Shown piece by piece: positions 52,160 through 59,704 of a DNA stretch of 64,000 nucleotides. The notes below the pieces were generated by a model that worked only from the letters and a program-made list of their open reading frames with translations, was not told where the DNA came from and made no database searches. The position numbers and the translations under genes were made by a program. The stretch spans positions 89,509 to 153,508 of the forward strand of contig DASQKY010000012.1 in assembly GCA_035630295.1 (NCBI GenBank), written 5' to 3'. Source of the DNA: Acidimicrobiales bacterium. GTDB lineage: Bacteria > Actinomycetota > Acidimicrobiia > Acidimicrobiales > Iamiaceae. The number at the start of each line of letters is the position of its first letter. Positions within the stretch are counted from its first letter, which is position 1.

Positions 52160-53929
52160 ATGCCCACCACCGAGATCGACCCCGATCAGCTCGCCGACAT
52201 CGAGAAGTTCGAGGCCCTGCTGGCCCAGCACCTCGAGGGGACCATCGACGAGGACGCCTTCCGGGTCTTCCGCCTGAACAACGGCATCTACGGCCAGCGC
52301 CAGGGCGGCCACAACCAGATGGTGCGGGTGAAGATCCCCTACGGGTCGATCCTCCCCCACCAGTTGGAGATGATGGCCGAGATCGCGGATGAGCACTCCC
52401 GGGGCTGGGGCCACATCACCACCCGCCAGAACGTGCAGTTCCACTTCGTGGCCCTGGAGGAGATCCCCACCGTCCTGCGCAAGCTGGCCTCGGTGGGCAT
52501 GACCACCCGGGAGGCGTGCGGCGACACCGTCCGCACCGTGCAGGGCTGCCACCTGGCCGGCGCCTGCCCGTTCGAGCACATCGACATCAGCCCCTGGGCC
52601 GAGGCCGCCACCGAGCACTTCATCCGCAACCCGCTCAGCCAGCGCCTGCCCCGCAAGTTCAAGATCAACTTCTCGGGCTGCTCCACCGACTGCGGCCAGG
52701 CCATGTTCAACGACGCCGGGGTCATCGGCGTCACCCGCACCCGCGACGACGGCACCACCGAGGCCGGCTTCCGGGTGTTCGTGGCCGGCGGCCTGGGCGC
52801 CAACCCCCACCCGGCCCTGGCCCTGGAGCCCTTCACCCCCCGTGAGGAGCTGATGGCCACCCTGGAGGCCATCCTCCGGGTGTTCAACAACCACGGCAAC
52901 CGGGACAACAAGATCCGGGCCCGCATGAAGTGGCTGGTCGACACCATGGGCTGGGAGGAGCTCCAGGCCCGGGTGCTCAAGGAGCGCAACCTGCTGGTGG
53001 CCTCGGCCACCTGGCCCGGCGGCATCCCCGAGCACGTGCAGAAGGCGGGCGACGCCCCCGCCGGCCGTTCGGCCACCATCGAGCCGACCCCCATGGGCCA
53101 CGGCACGGCGGTGGCCATCCGCTCCGGGGCCTACGAGGCCTGGGAGAGCGCCAACGTGGTCCGGGGCGAGGCCAAGGGCACCGTCTCGGCCTACGCCTGG
53201 AGCCGCCTGGGCGACGTCACCTCGGAGCAGTGGCGGGCCCTGGCCGCCATCCAGCGGGAGCTGGGGGCCGACGTGCGCCTCACCAACCGCCAGAACCTGG
53301 TGTACCGGGGCCTGACCGAGGCCCAGCTGCCGGTCCTGTTCGAGCGCCTCACCGCCATCGGCATGGCCCAGCCCGGCGCCGAGCTGGTGCGCGACGTGGT
53401 GGCCTGCCCCGGGGCCGACACCTGCAACCTGGCCGTCACCCAGAGCCGGGGCCTGGCCTCGGCCATCGGCGAGACCCTGGAGGAGGAGGGCCTGGCCACG
53501 GTGGGCGGCCTGCGCATCAACATCTCGGGCTGCACCAACTCCTGCGGCCAGCACCACACCGCCGACATCGGCTTCTACGGGGCCGAGCGCCGGGCCCACG
53601 GCACCGCCGCTCCCGGCTACCAGATGCTCCTGGGCGGCTACGTCGGCGAGGAGCGGGCCGAGTTCGGGGCCCGGGCCCTGCGCCTCCCGGCCAAGGCCGC
53701 CCCGGCCGCCGCCACCGCGGTGGTGCGCCGCTTCAACGACGAGCGGACCGCGGGCGAGAGCTTCCGCAGCTGGCTCGACCGCTCCGGCGGCGCCAAGGGC
53801 GTGGCCGAGGGCCTGAAGGAGTACGGGGTGTTCCCCACGCCGGAGGACGCCCCCGAGTTCTACGTCGACTACGGGGAGACCGGCCCGTACGTCGCCGAGG
53901 TCGGCGAAGGCGAGTGCGCCGCCTCCTGA
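52160..53929 (+). CDS. Siroheme sulfite/nitrite reductase (ferredoxin type)
   Basis: Six-electron reduction of sulfite to sulfide, likely in assimilation since APS reductase follows. The 589-residue protein has two repeats. The C-terminal half has the siroheme/[4Fe-4S] ligands Cys416, Cys422 (ACPGADTCNLA), Cys458 and Cys462 (SGCTNSCGQHH). The N-terminal half, normally non-catalytic, shows the same spacing: Cys130, Cys136 (QGCHLAGACPFE), Cys174 and Cys178 (SGCSTDCGQA). RGWGHITTRQNVQFHF and RLTNRQNLVYRG are the siroheme-contact strands of each half. ATG at 52160 after GAGAGG. Confidence 0.93.
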   Translation: MPTTEIDPDQLADIEKFEALLAQHLEGTIDEDAFRVFRLNNGIYGQRQGGHNQMVRVKIPYGSILPHQLEMMAEIADEHSRGWGHITTRQNVQFHFVALEEIPTVLRKLASVGMTTREACGDTVRTVQGCHLAGACPFEHIDISPWAEAATEHFIRNPLSQRLPRKFKINFSGCSTDCGQAMFNDAGVIGVTRTRDDGTTEAGFRVFVAGGLGANPHPALALEPFTPREELMATLEAILRVFNNHGNRDNKIRARMKWLVDTMGWEELQARVLKERNLLVASATWPGGIPEHVQKAGDAPAGRSATIEPTPMGHGTAVAIRSGAYEAWESANVVRGEAKGTVSAYAWSRLGDVTSEQWRALAAIQRELGADVRLTNRQNLVYRGLTEAQLPVLFERLTAIGMAQPGAELVRDVVACPGADTCNLAVTQSRGLASAIGETLEEEGLATVGGLRINISGCTNSCGQHHTADIGFYGAERRAHGTAAPGYQMLLGGYVGEERAEFGARALRLPAKAAPAAATAVVRRFNDERTAGESFRSWLDRSGGAKGVAEGLKEYGVFPTPEDAPEFYVDYGETGPYVAEVGEGECAAS

Positions 53930-53967
53930 CCTCCGTCCCACCCATCGCGAACCCCTGAGGCTCCACC

Positions 53968-54669
53968 ATGAGCGCCATCACCGGGCCCGGCATCGGGCCA
54001 CTGACCATCCCCGACTTCACCGACGCCGAGCTGGCCGAGCTGAACCGCGAGTTCGAGCACCTGCCGGCGGCCAAGGTCATCCAGTGGGCGGTGGACACGT
54101 TCTCGCCCCACCTGTGCATGACCGCGTCGTTCACCGACGCCGTGCTCATCGACCTGGCCGTGCGCATCGACCCCGGCATCGAGGTGGTGTTCATCGACAC
54201 CGGCTACCACTTCCCCGAGACCCTGGAGACGGTGGAGCAGGTGCGGCGCCGCTACGGGCTCAACCTGCGGATGATGACCGTGGCCCGCCAGGAGGAGGAG
54301 CTGTGGGCCGCCGATCCCGAGAACTGCTGCTCGGCGGTGAAGGTGGGCCAGCTCGACCGGGCCCTGGCCGGCAAGGGGGCGTGGATGAGCGGCCTGCGCC
54401 GGGCCGAGGCCGACGTGCGGGCCACCGCTCCCATCGTGGTGCGGGACCTGCGGGGCCTGGTCAAGGTGAACCCCATCGCCACCTGGTCCGATGCCGACGT
54501 GCAGGGCTACATCGACGACCACGACGTGCCCGTCAACCCGCTGACCCAGCGGGGCTACCCGTCCATCGGCTGCATGCCCTGCACCTCGCCGGTGGGCGAG
54601 GGCGAGGACGTCCGGGCCGGGCGCTGGCGGGGCAGCGAGAAGACGGAGTGCGGCCTCCACGTCATGTGA
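53968..54669 (+). CDS. cysH: Adenylylsulfate/phosphoadenylylsulfate reductase
   Basis: Reduces activated sulfate to sulfite with thioredoxin-type thiols. The 233-residue protein carries the double-Cys motif ENCCSAVKV and the pair GCMPCTSP, which together bind a [4Fe-4S] cluster, so it is of the APS-reducing type. TASFTDAVLIDLA is the PP-loop, GYHFPETLETV the substrate segment, and KTECGLHVM holds the catalytic Cys. ATG at 53968 after GAGG, 38 bases beyond the reductase stop, clearly one operon. Confidence 0.94.
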   Translation: MSAITGPGIGPLTIPDFTDAELAELNREFEHLPAAKVIQWAVDTFSPHLCMTASFTDAVLIDLAVRIDPGIEVVFIDTGYHFPETLETVEQVRRRYGLNLRMMTVARQEEELWAADPENCCSAVKVGQLDRALAGKGAWMSGLRRAEADVRATAPIVVRDLRGLVKVNPIATWSDADVQGYIDDHDVPVNPLTQRGYPSIGCMPCTSPVGEGEDVRAGRWRGSEKTECGLHVM

Positions 54670-54736
54670 CGGAGCCCTGGTGGGAGGCCCGGGAACCGGG
54701 TTCGGACCACCCGGGAGGGCCCGCTACGCTGCCCTC

Positions 54737-54808
54737 ACCCCTGTGGTGTAGTGGCTAACATAGCGGTCTCCAAAACCGTTGCCCCGGGTTCGAGTCCCGG
54801 CGGGGGTG
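54737..54808 (+). tRNA. tRNA-Trp (anticodon CCA)
   Basis: Acceptor stem ACCCCTG/CGGGGGT, D-stem GTGT/ACAT, anticodon stem GCGGT/ACCGT around CTCCAAA giving CCA, T-arm CCGGG-TTCGAGT-CCCGG, discriminator G. CCA is not encoded. It lies 67 bases after cysH, so it may be read from the same direction. Confidence 0.93.
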
Positions 54809-54817
54809 CTACCCGGA

Positions 54818-55480
54818 TCAGAGCTTCACGTTGAGGGTGAGGCCGTCTCCGACGGTGAGCAGGACGGTCATGACCCGGGCGTCGGCGGCGGCGTGGTCGT
54901 TGTAAGCCCGGATGGCGGTGCGGTTCGCATCGGCCCCGTCGGGCTCCAGCACGTCACCGCTCCACAGGGTGTTGTCGACGGCCAGCACGCCGCCGGGGCG
55001 GAGGCGGGGCACCAGGGCGTCGTGGTAGGCGACGTAGCCGCCCTTGTCGGCATCGATGAAGGCCAGGTCGATCGGCTCGTCGTCGCCGAACAGGTCGCCG
55101 GCCAGGGTCTCGGCCGCCGGGGCGATGCGCAGGTCGATGCGGTCGGCCACGCCGGCCTCGGCCCACGTCTCCCGGGCGATGGTGGTCCACTCCTCGCTGA
55201 CGTCGCAGCACACCATCCGCCCGCCGGGGGCCAGGTTGCGGGCCACGGCCAGGGCCGAGAGCCCGGTGAAGGTGCCGACCTCGACGGCCCGCCGGGCCCC
55301 GGTGATCCGGGCCAGCACGCCCAGGAGGGCCGACTGATCGGCGGCGATCTGCATGCCGGCGGCGTCGCCCAGGGCCCGGGTCCGCTCCACCAACCGGCGG
55401 GCCACCGGGTCCAAGGGCGCGCTGTGGCCCTCCACGTAGGCGGCCAGCGCGTCGGTGAGCAGGAACGACCGGGGGCTCAT
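54818..55480 (-). CDS. Class I O-methyltransferase (caffeoyl-CoA/catechol type)
   Basis: A 220-residue SAM-dependent methyltransferase. MQIAADQSALLGVLAR, VEVGTFTGLSALAVA (SAM motif I), CCDVSEEW, the metal-binding LAFIDADKGGYVAYHDAL, and GGVLAVDNTLWSGDV are the family signature, needing a divalent metal. Homologues methylate diverse catechols; the substrate is open. ATG at 55478-55480. Confidence 0.92.
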   Translation of the reverse strand: MSPRSFLLTDALAAYVEGHSAPLDPVARRLVERTRALGDAAGMQIAADQSALLGVLARITGARRAVEVGTFTGLSALAVARNLAPGGRMVCCDVSEEWTTIARETWAEAGVADRIDLRIAPAAETLAGDLFGDDEPIDLAFIDADKGGYVAYHDALVPRLRPGGVLAVDNTLWSGDVLEPDGADANRTAIRAYNDHAAADARVMTVLLTVGDGLTLNVKL

Positions 55481-55508
55481 GACGCCATGCTCCCATGCCG
55501 CCGGCGGC

Positions 55509-55931
55509 TCAGCTCGGGAGCGAGCCCCGGGGAACCACCCATTGGTGGGGGGCGCCTCCGGCGGCAGCGATGCGCTCGAAGTCTGCGTCGTAGTGGAGCA
55601 CGGTCAGGCCCGCCCCCTGGGCCGCGGCCGAGATCATCAGGTCCGGGATCGGGACGCGGTGCTGGCCCCGGCGGGCCAGGGCGTGCTGCAGGTCGACGGC
55701 CCGCTCCACCACCTCGGCGGTGACGGGGGCGACCTCCAGGCTGCGGCGCTCCTCCCGCACGGTCTCGTAGTCGGCCAGGGAGCGGCTGCTGTAGAGCACC
55801 TCGAGGTCGACGACGGCGCACGTCGCCACCAACCCCTCCTCCAGGAGGGGCCGGAGCCGCCGGGCGACGGCGGGGAGGCGGAAGCGGGCGAGGGCGCTCT
55901 TGTCGGCCAGGTAGGCGGCGGTCAGCGCCAC
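55509..55931 (-). CDS. vapC: VapC-type PIN-domain toxin
   Basis: A predicted tRNA- or rRNA-cleaving RNase of 140 residues. The acidic PIN residues are in AYLADKSALARF (first Asp), VVDLEVLYSSRS (Glu), and PDLMISAAAQGAGLTVLHYDADF (two Asp). GTG at 55929-55931 overlaps the vapB stop by 10 bases. It resembles mycobacterial VapCs. All catalytic acids are intact, so the toxin should be functional if expressed. Confidence 0.9.
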   Translation of the reverse strand: MALTAAYLADKSALARFRLPAVARRLRPLLEEGLVATCAVVDLEVLYSSRSLADYETVREERRSLEVAPVTAEVVERAVDLQHALARRGQHRVPIPDLMISAAAQGAGLTVLHYDADFERIAAAGGAPHQWVVPRGSLPS

Positions 55932-56128
55932 GCGCCCGACATGACGTCGGGGTCGTCGAGGTCCAGGCCCTCCATGGTGGCCAGGCGCTCGGCGTGGCGC
56001 CGGCGGCGGTCGGCGTCGATGACGGAAGCGAGGGAGCGGTTCACGGCGTCCTTCATGGTCGAGGTTCCCAGGATGGACGACGCCTCGGCGAGGAGGTCGT
56101 CGTCGATGTCGACGAGTCTCTTGCCCAC
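55922..56128 (-). CDS. vapB: VapB-type antitoxin
   Basis: A 68-residue antitoxin. KRLVDIDDDLLAEASSILG forms the ribbon-helix-helix start typical of VapB, STMKDAVNRSLASVI the second helix, and the tail (LDLDDPDVMSGAWR) would fill the VapC active site. GTG at 56126-56128. An AT-rich inverted repeat immediately upstream (56137-56167) is the likely autoregulatory operator. Confidence 0.9.
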   Translation of the reverse strand: MGKRLVDIDDDLLAEASSILGTSTMKDAVNRSLASVIDADRRRRHAERLATMEGLDLDDPDVMSGAWR

Positions 56129-56136
56129 GCAGGCGA

Positions 56137-56167
56137 GTATATATGCGAAAGCTGGTGGAAGATATAC
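56137..56167 (-). promoter_or_regulatory. vapBC promoter/operator candidate
   Basis: GTATAT at 56137-56142 and ATATAC at 56162-56167 form an inverted repeat in a TATATA-bearing stretch that stands out in the GC-rich surroundings. It is 9 bases upstream of the vapB start, where RHH antitoxins usually bind. Confidence 0.5.
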
Positions 56168-56226
56168 GCCGACCCGGCCCAGGCGGGCCGGAACGGTGTG
56201 TGCAGTGGGAGTGCAAGAATGCGACC

Positions 56227-57474
56227 ATGCGCTTCGGCATCTTCTACGAACACCAGCTGCCCCGGCCCTGGGGGCCCGACGACGAGTACCAGCTCCTGCA
56301 GGACGCCCTCGACCAGGTCGAGCTGGCCGATCGGCTGGGCATCGACCACGTGTGGGAGGTCGAGCACCACTTCCTGGAGGAGTACAGCCACTCCTCCGCC
56401 CCCGAGGTGTTCCTGGCCGCGGCCAGCCAGCGGACCCAACGCATCCGCCTGGGCCACGGCATCGTCCAGCTGCCCCTGGCCTTCAACCACACCGCCCGGG
56501 TGGCCGAGCGGGCCGCCACCCTCGACCTGCTGTCCAACGGCCGGGTCGAGCTGGGCACGGGCGAGGCATCGTCGGAGGCCGAGCTGGGCGGCTTCGGCGT
56601 CGACCGGGCCACCAAGCGCGACCAGTGGGCCGAGGCCCTCGACGCCCTGACCCGGATGATGGTCGAGGAGCCGTTCCAGGGCGCCGACGGCCCCTACCTG
56701 CAGATGCCGCCCCGCAACGTGGTGCCCAAGCCCCGGCAGAAGCCGCACCCCCCGCTGTGGGTGGCCTGCAGCCGCAAGGAGACCATCCACCTGGCGGCCG
56801 AGAAGGGCATCGGCGCCCTGTCGTTCAGCTTCGTCAACCCCGACGAGGCCAAGCACTGGGTCGACGACTACTACACGACCCTGGCCTCCGAGGCCTGCGT
56901 GCCGGCCGGGTTCGACGTCAACGCCAACCTGGCCGTGGTGCTGCCCTTCATGTGCCACGACGACGAGCAGACCGCCATCGACCGGGGCCTCGACGGCGGC
57001 CACTTCTTCGGCTTCTCCCTGCTCCACTACGCCTTCGGGCAGCACCAACCCGGGGTCACCAACATCTGGGACGAGTTCCAGGAGAAGCGGTCCGCCTTCG
57101 GCTTCGACCGCACCATCGCCTCGGGCACCGGCGGGCACCTGGGGGCCACCATCGAGCAGAACGGCATCGGCTCCCTGCGGGGGGCCATCGGCACCCCGGA
57201 CCAGGTCCGGGACCTGCTCCGGGCCTACGAGGACGTGGGCGTCGACCAGGTCATCTTCGTGGCCCAGGCCGGCCGCAACCGCCACGAGCACATCTGCGAG
57301 AGCCTGGAGCTGTTCGCGGCCGAGGTCCTGCCCGGCTTCGCCGAGCGGGCCGACGCGGCCGAGGCGGCCAAGCGGGACCGGCTGGCCCCCGCCGTCGAGG
57401 CCGCCCTGGCCCGCCGGTCGCCGGCCCGGGAGCCGGGCGGCGACTACCGCATCCCGGCCGCCATGCAGGTCTGA
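56227..57474 (+). CDS. LLM-class flavin-dependent oxidoreductase
   Basis: A 415-residue luciferase-like enzyme starting MRFGIFYEHQLPRPWGPDDEY. Landmarks: DHVWEVEHHFLEEYSHSSAP, the IRLGHGIVQLPLAFNHTARVAERAATLD barrel strand, and GRVELGTGEASSEAE. This is the flavin (FMN/FAD monooxygenase) or F420 branch; sequence alone does not settle it. ATG at 56227 chosen over an upstream in-frame start at 56143 that overlaps the vapBC control region. A hairpin follows at 57475. Confidence 0.9.
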   Translation: MRFGIFYEHQLPRPWGPDDEYQLLQDALDQVELADRLGIDHVWEVEHHFLEEYSHSSAPEVFLAAASQRTQRIRLGHGIVQLPLAFNHTARVAERAATLDLLSNGRVELGTGEASSEAELGGFGVDRATKRDQWAEALDALTRMMVEEPFQGADGPYLQMPPRNVVPKPRQKPHPPLWVACSRKETIHLAAEKGIGALSFSFVNPDEAKHWVDDYYTTLASEACVPAGFDVNANLAVVLPFMCHDDEQTAIDRGLDGGHFFGFSLLHYAFGQHQPGVTNIWDEFQEKRSAFGFDRTIASGTGGHLGATIEQNGIGSLRGAIGTPDQVRDLLRAYEDVGVDQVIFVAQAGRNRHEHICESLELFAAEVLPGFAERADAAEAAKRDRLAPAVEAALARRSPAREPGGDYRIPAAMQV

Positions 57475-57507
57475 CCCGGGACGACCCGGCCGGCCGACGG
57501 TCCCGGG
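57475..57507 (+). terminator. Hairpin after the LLM gene
   Basis: CCCGGGAC (57475-57482) pairs perfectly with GTCCCGGG (57500-57507) around a 17-base loop that itself contains GGCCGGCC. It begins directly after the stop codon. No T-run. Confidence 0.4.
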
Positions 57508-57600
57508 GGTCCATCCCCGCCGCTGGCGGCCGATAGGTTCCGGGGCGCACCCCGCACCGGCGCCACCGCCGCCCGGCCTCGCACCGCGCAGGAGACCACC

Positions 57601-58155
57601 ATGCCCGACCTGTCCGAGGACGTCCTCGCCCCCGACGTCGTGGTCCGGCGGGCCCCGACCACCGAGGCGCCGGCCCGGCCCGGGGCCGACGGCGGTCCCC
57701 CCCTGGTGGGGGCGGGCGACGGCGCCCTGTGGGCCCGGGCCGAGGTCGGCTCGGCCGGCGTCGACCTGGGCCACGGGAGCGTCAACGCCGTGGTGCGGGA
57801 GGGGACGGTGCTCTTCGACGCCCAGGGCGGCGCCGGCCTGGTGATCGTCCTGCGGGGCGAGGTGGACATCAGCGTCCACGGCGAGCTGGCCCGCACCGCC
57901 CGGGCCGGGGAGGCGGTGTCCTTCGACGCCACCGGCCGGGTCAGCGATCCCGACCCCGTGGACGCCGCCGAGCTGGCCCGCGACCCGTTCATCTCCCTGA
58001 ACCTGGTGCTGGACGCCCTGGCCGGCGTGCCCCTCCGCCTGCCCGAGGTCCCGCCCACCCCGGTGAGCACGGGGACCGGCGCCCCGCCACCGGCCGGCGA
58101 CGACGGGCCCCGCCGGAGCCGCAGCATCTTCGGCGGCAGCCGGTCGCGCTCCTGA
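57601..58155 (+). CDS. Hypothetical protein, cupin- or FecR-like strand-rich core
   Basis: A 184-residue protein I do not recognise. A disordered first 35 residues precede a strand-rich core of about 90 (WARAEVGSAGVDLGHGSV, NAVVREGTVLFDAQGG, LVIVLRGEVDISVHGELA, GEAVSFDATGRVSD) that could be a small jelly roll or a FecR-like domain, then a helix and a Pro/Ser/Arg-rich tail. No signal peptide or TM. ATG at 57601 after AGGAGA. Confidence 0.7.
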   Translation: MPDLSEDVLAPDVVVRRAPTTEAPARPGADGGPPLVGAGDGALWARAEVGSAGVDLGHGSVNAVVREGTVLFDAQGGAGLVIVLRGEVDISVHGELARTARAGEAVSFDATGRVSDPDPVDAAELARDPFISLNLVLDALAGVPLRLPEVPPTPVSTGTGAPPPAGDDGPRRSRSIFGGSRSRS

Positions 58156-58161
58156 ACGGGG

Positions 58162-59631
58162 TCAGTACCGCCCGGCGTACTCGGGCGTGGCCACCAGGGC
58201 CCCCACCAGGAAGCTCACCGGGGCCCCGGCCCAGAGATCGACCTCGCAGCTGCACGGCACCCGGCGGAGCAGGGCGAAGGTGGTGATGATCACGTCCACC
58301 TCGTCCTGGGTGGCGGCCCGGTTCTCGGCCGACTCCGAGAAGCCGATCATCACCTGGCCCCGGCTCCGGTGGCCGGTGGCCAGCTCGTTGGTCCAGTACG
58401 CGGCGCCCGAGGGGTCGGCCGGGCGGCCCAGCACGTTCTCGTACACCCGGTCGACGAACCCGGCGTCGTCCAGCGAGCCGTAGCGGGCGACGAACTCCGG
58501 CGAGGTGGCCATGTAGTCGGCCACCCAGCTCAGGGGGCGGCCGCCGTAGATCTTGCTCCACCAGTACTGCATGCCCGGGGTGTCCGGGTCGCGGAGGAAG
58601 AAGGCCCGGTACAGGCGGGCGACGCCCCCGGCCCGGGACTGGTAGGAGGAACCGCCGAGCCGCTCGGCCACGTAGTCGGGCGGGAGCTGGCCGCCGGACA
58701 GGGCGAACAGGGCGGCCGACCGCTCCGAGCTGGTCGGGGCCCGGTTGTACAGGTCGCGGTAGGTGGCGTTCACCAGGGCGGTGTCGGTGAGGTGGGGGCC
58801 GTCGACGACCTGCTGGTAGATCCACGACGAGAAGGCCGAGACCTTGGCGTACACGCCGGGGTACTCGCCGCAGCCGATGCCGAAGCTGGTCACCCCGACC
58901 TGGACGAAGAAGCCGCCCGCGTCGATCACCAGCGGGCCGCCACTGTCGCCCTGGCAGGTGTCCTCGCCGCCGAAGCGCTCGCCGGCGCACAGCATCGACG
59001 AGGAGATGATGTCGTCGCCGTAGCCGGCGTCGCGGCACTCCTGGTCGCTGATGACCGGGACGGTGACCTCCCGCAGGGTGTCGACGGTGGGCCCCCCGGG
59101 GCTGACCGACCCCCAGCCGGTGAGGGTGGCCGGGGTGCCCGCCGGCACCTCCACGCCGGGCGGGACCACGAACTGGTGCGGCGCGCTGGTGGGGTCCCGG
59201 AGCTGGATCACCGCGATGTCGCGGTGGGGGTCGGGCTTGGGGTCGTAGCCGGGGACGATGCGAATGGCCTGGGCCTGGTACCGGGTGCCGCCGGAACTGC
59301 GGGTCTGGGTGCCGGTGAGGACCTGGATGGTGCTGGCCGACCGGCCCGAGACGCAGTGGGCGGCGGTGAGGGCCCACGAGGCGTCGATGACCGTGGCCCC
59401 GCACCGGTAGCCGCCGTTGGAGTACACCCCGGCGTGCGACGGCCAGGCCCCGGGGGGGGCGACGGAGCCCCCGACGACGCGGGGCGTCGGCTCGGGGGTG
59501 GGGGGCGGGGGCTCGGCCGCGGCCCCGGCGCCGGCGGGGACGGCCAGGCCGGCCAGGGCGGTGGCCACCACCAGCAGGACCAGGCCCAGGGGGTGGCGGG
59601 ACGGGCGGGCGGCGCGCCCGGGGGTCAGCAC
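58162..59631 (-). CDS. Secreted trypsin-like serine protease with DUF4214 domain
   Basis: A 489-residue secreted protein. Signal peptide from residues about 14 to 38 (LGLVLLVVATALAGLAVPAGAGA), pro-region ending PRVVGGSVAPPGAWP (trypsin-like activation site), and S1 triad: His in WALTAAHCV, Asp in HRDIAVIQL, Ser in CQGDSGGPLV. DTCQGDSGG with Asp six residues before the Ser suggests trypsin-like P1 preference. The last 200 residues form a DUF4214-like helical repeat (NATYRDLYNRAPTSSERSA, LYRAFFLRDPDTPGMQYW, VYENVLGRPADPSGAAYW). GTG at 59629-59631. Confidence 0.9.
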   Translation of the reverse strand: MLTPGRAARPSRHPLGLVLLVVATALAGLAVPAGAGAAAEPPPPTPEPTPRVVGGSVAPPGAWPSHAGVYSNGGYRCGATVIDASWALTAAHCVSGRSASTIQVLTGTQTRSSGGTRYQAQAIRIVPGYDPKPDPHRDIAVIQLRDPTSAPHQFVVPPGVEVPAGTPATLTGWGSVSPGGPTVDTLREVTVPVISDQECRDAGYGDDIISSSMLCAGERFGGEDTCQGDSGGPLVIDAGGFFVQVGVTSFGIGCGEYPGVYAKVSAFSSWIYQQVVDGPHLTDTALVNATYRDLYNRAPTSSERSAALFALSGGQLPPDYVAERLGGSSYQSRAGGVARLYRAFFLRDPDTPGMQYWWSKIYGGRPLSWVADYMATSPEFVARYGSLDDAGFVDRVYENVLGRPADPSGAAYWTNELATGHRSRGQVMIGFSESAENRAATQDEVDVIITTFALLRRVPCSCEVDLWAGAPVSFLVGALVATPEYAGRY

Positions 59632-59704
59632 CGATCCAGCCTGCCAGACGCGGGCCCGCCGGGGACGACCGGCGCCGCCGCCGGGAAGGGGCTACGAAGG
59701 GGCG

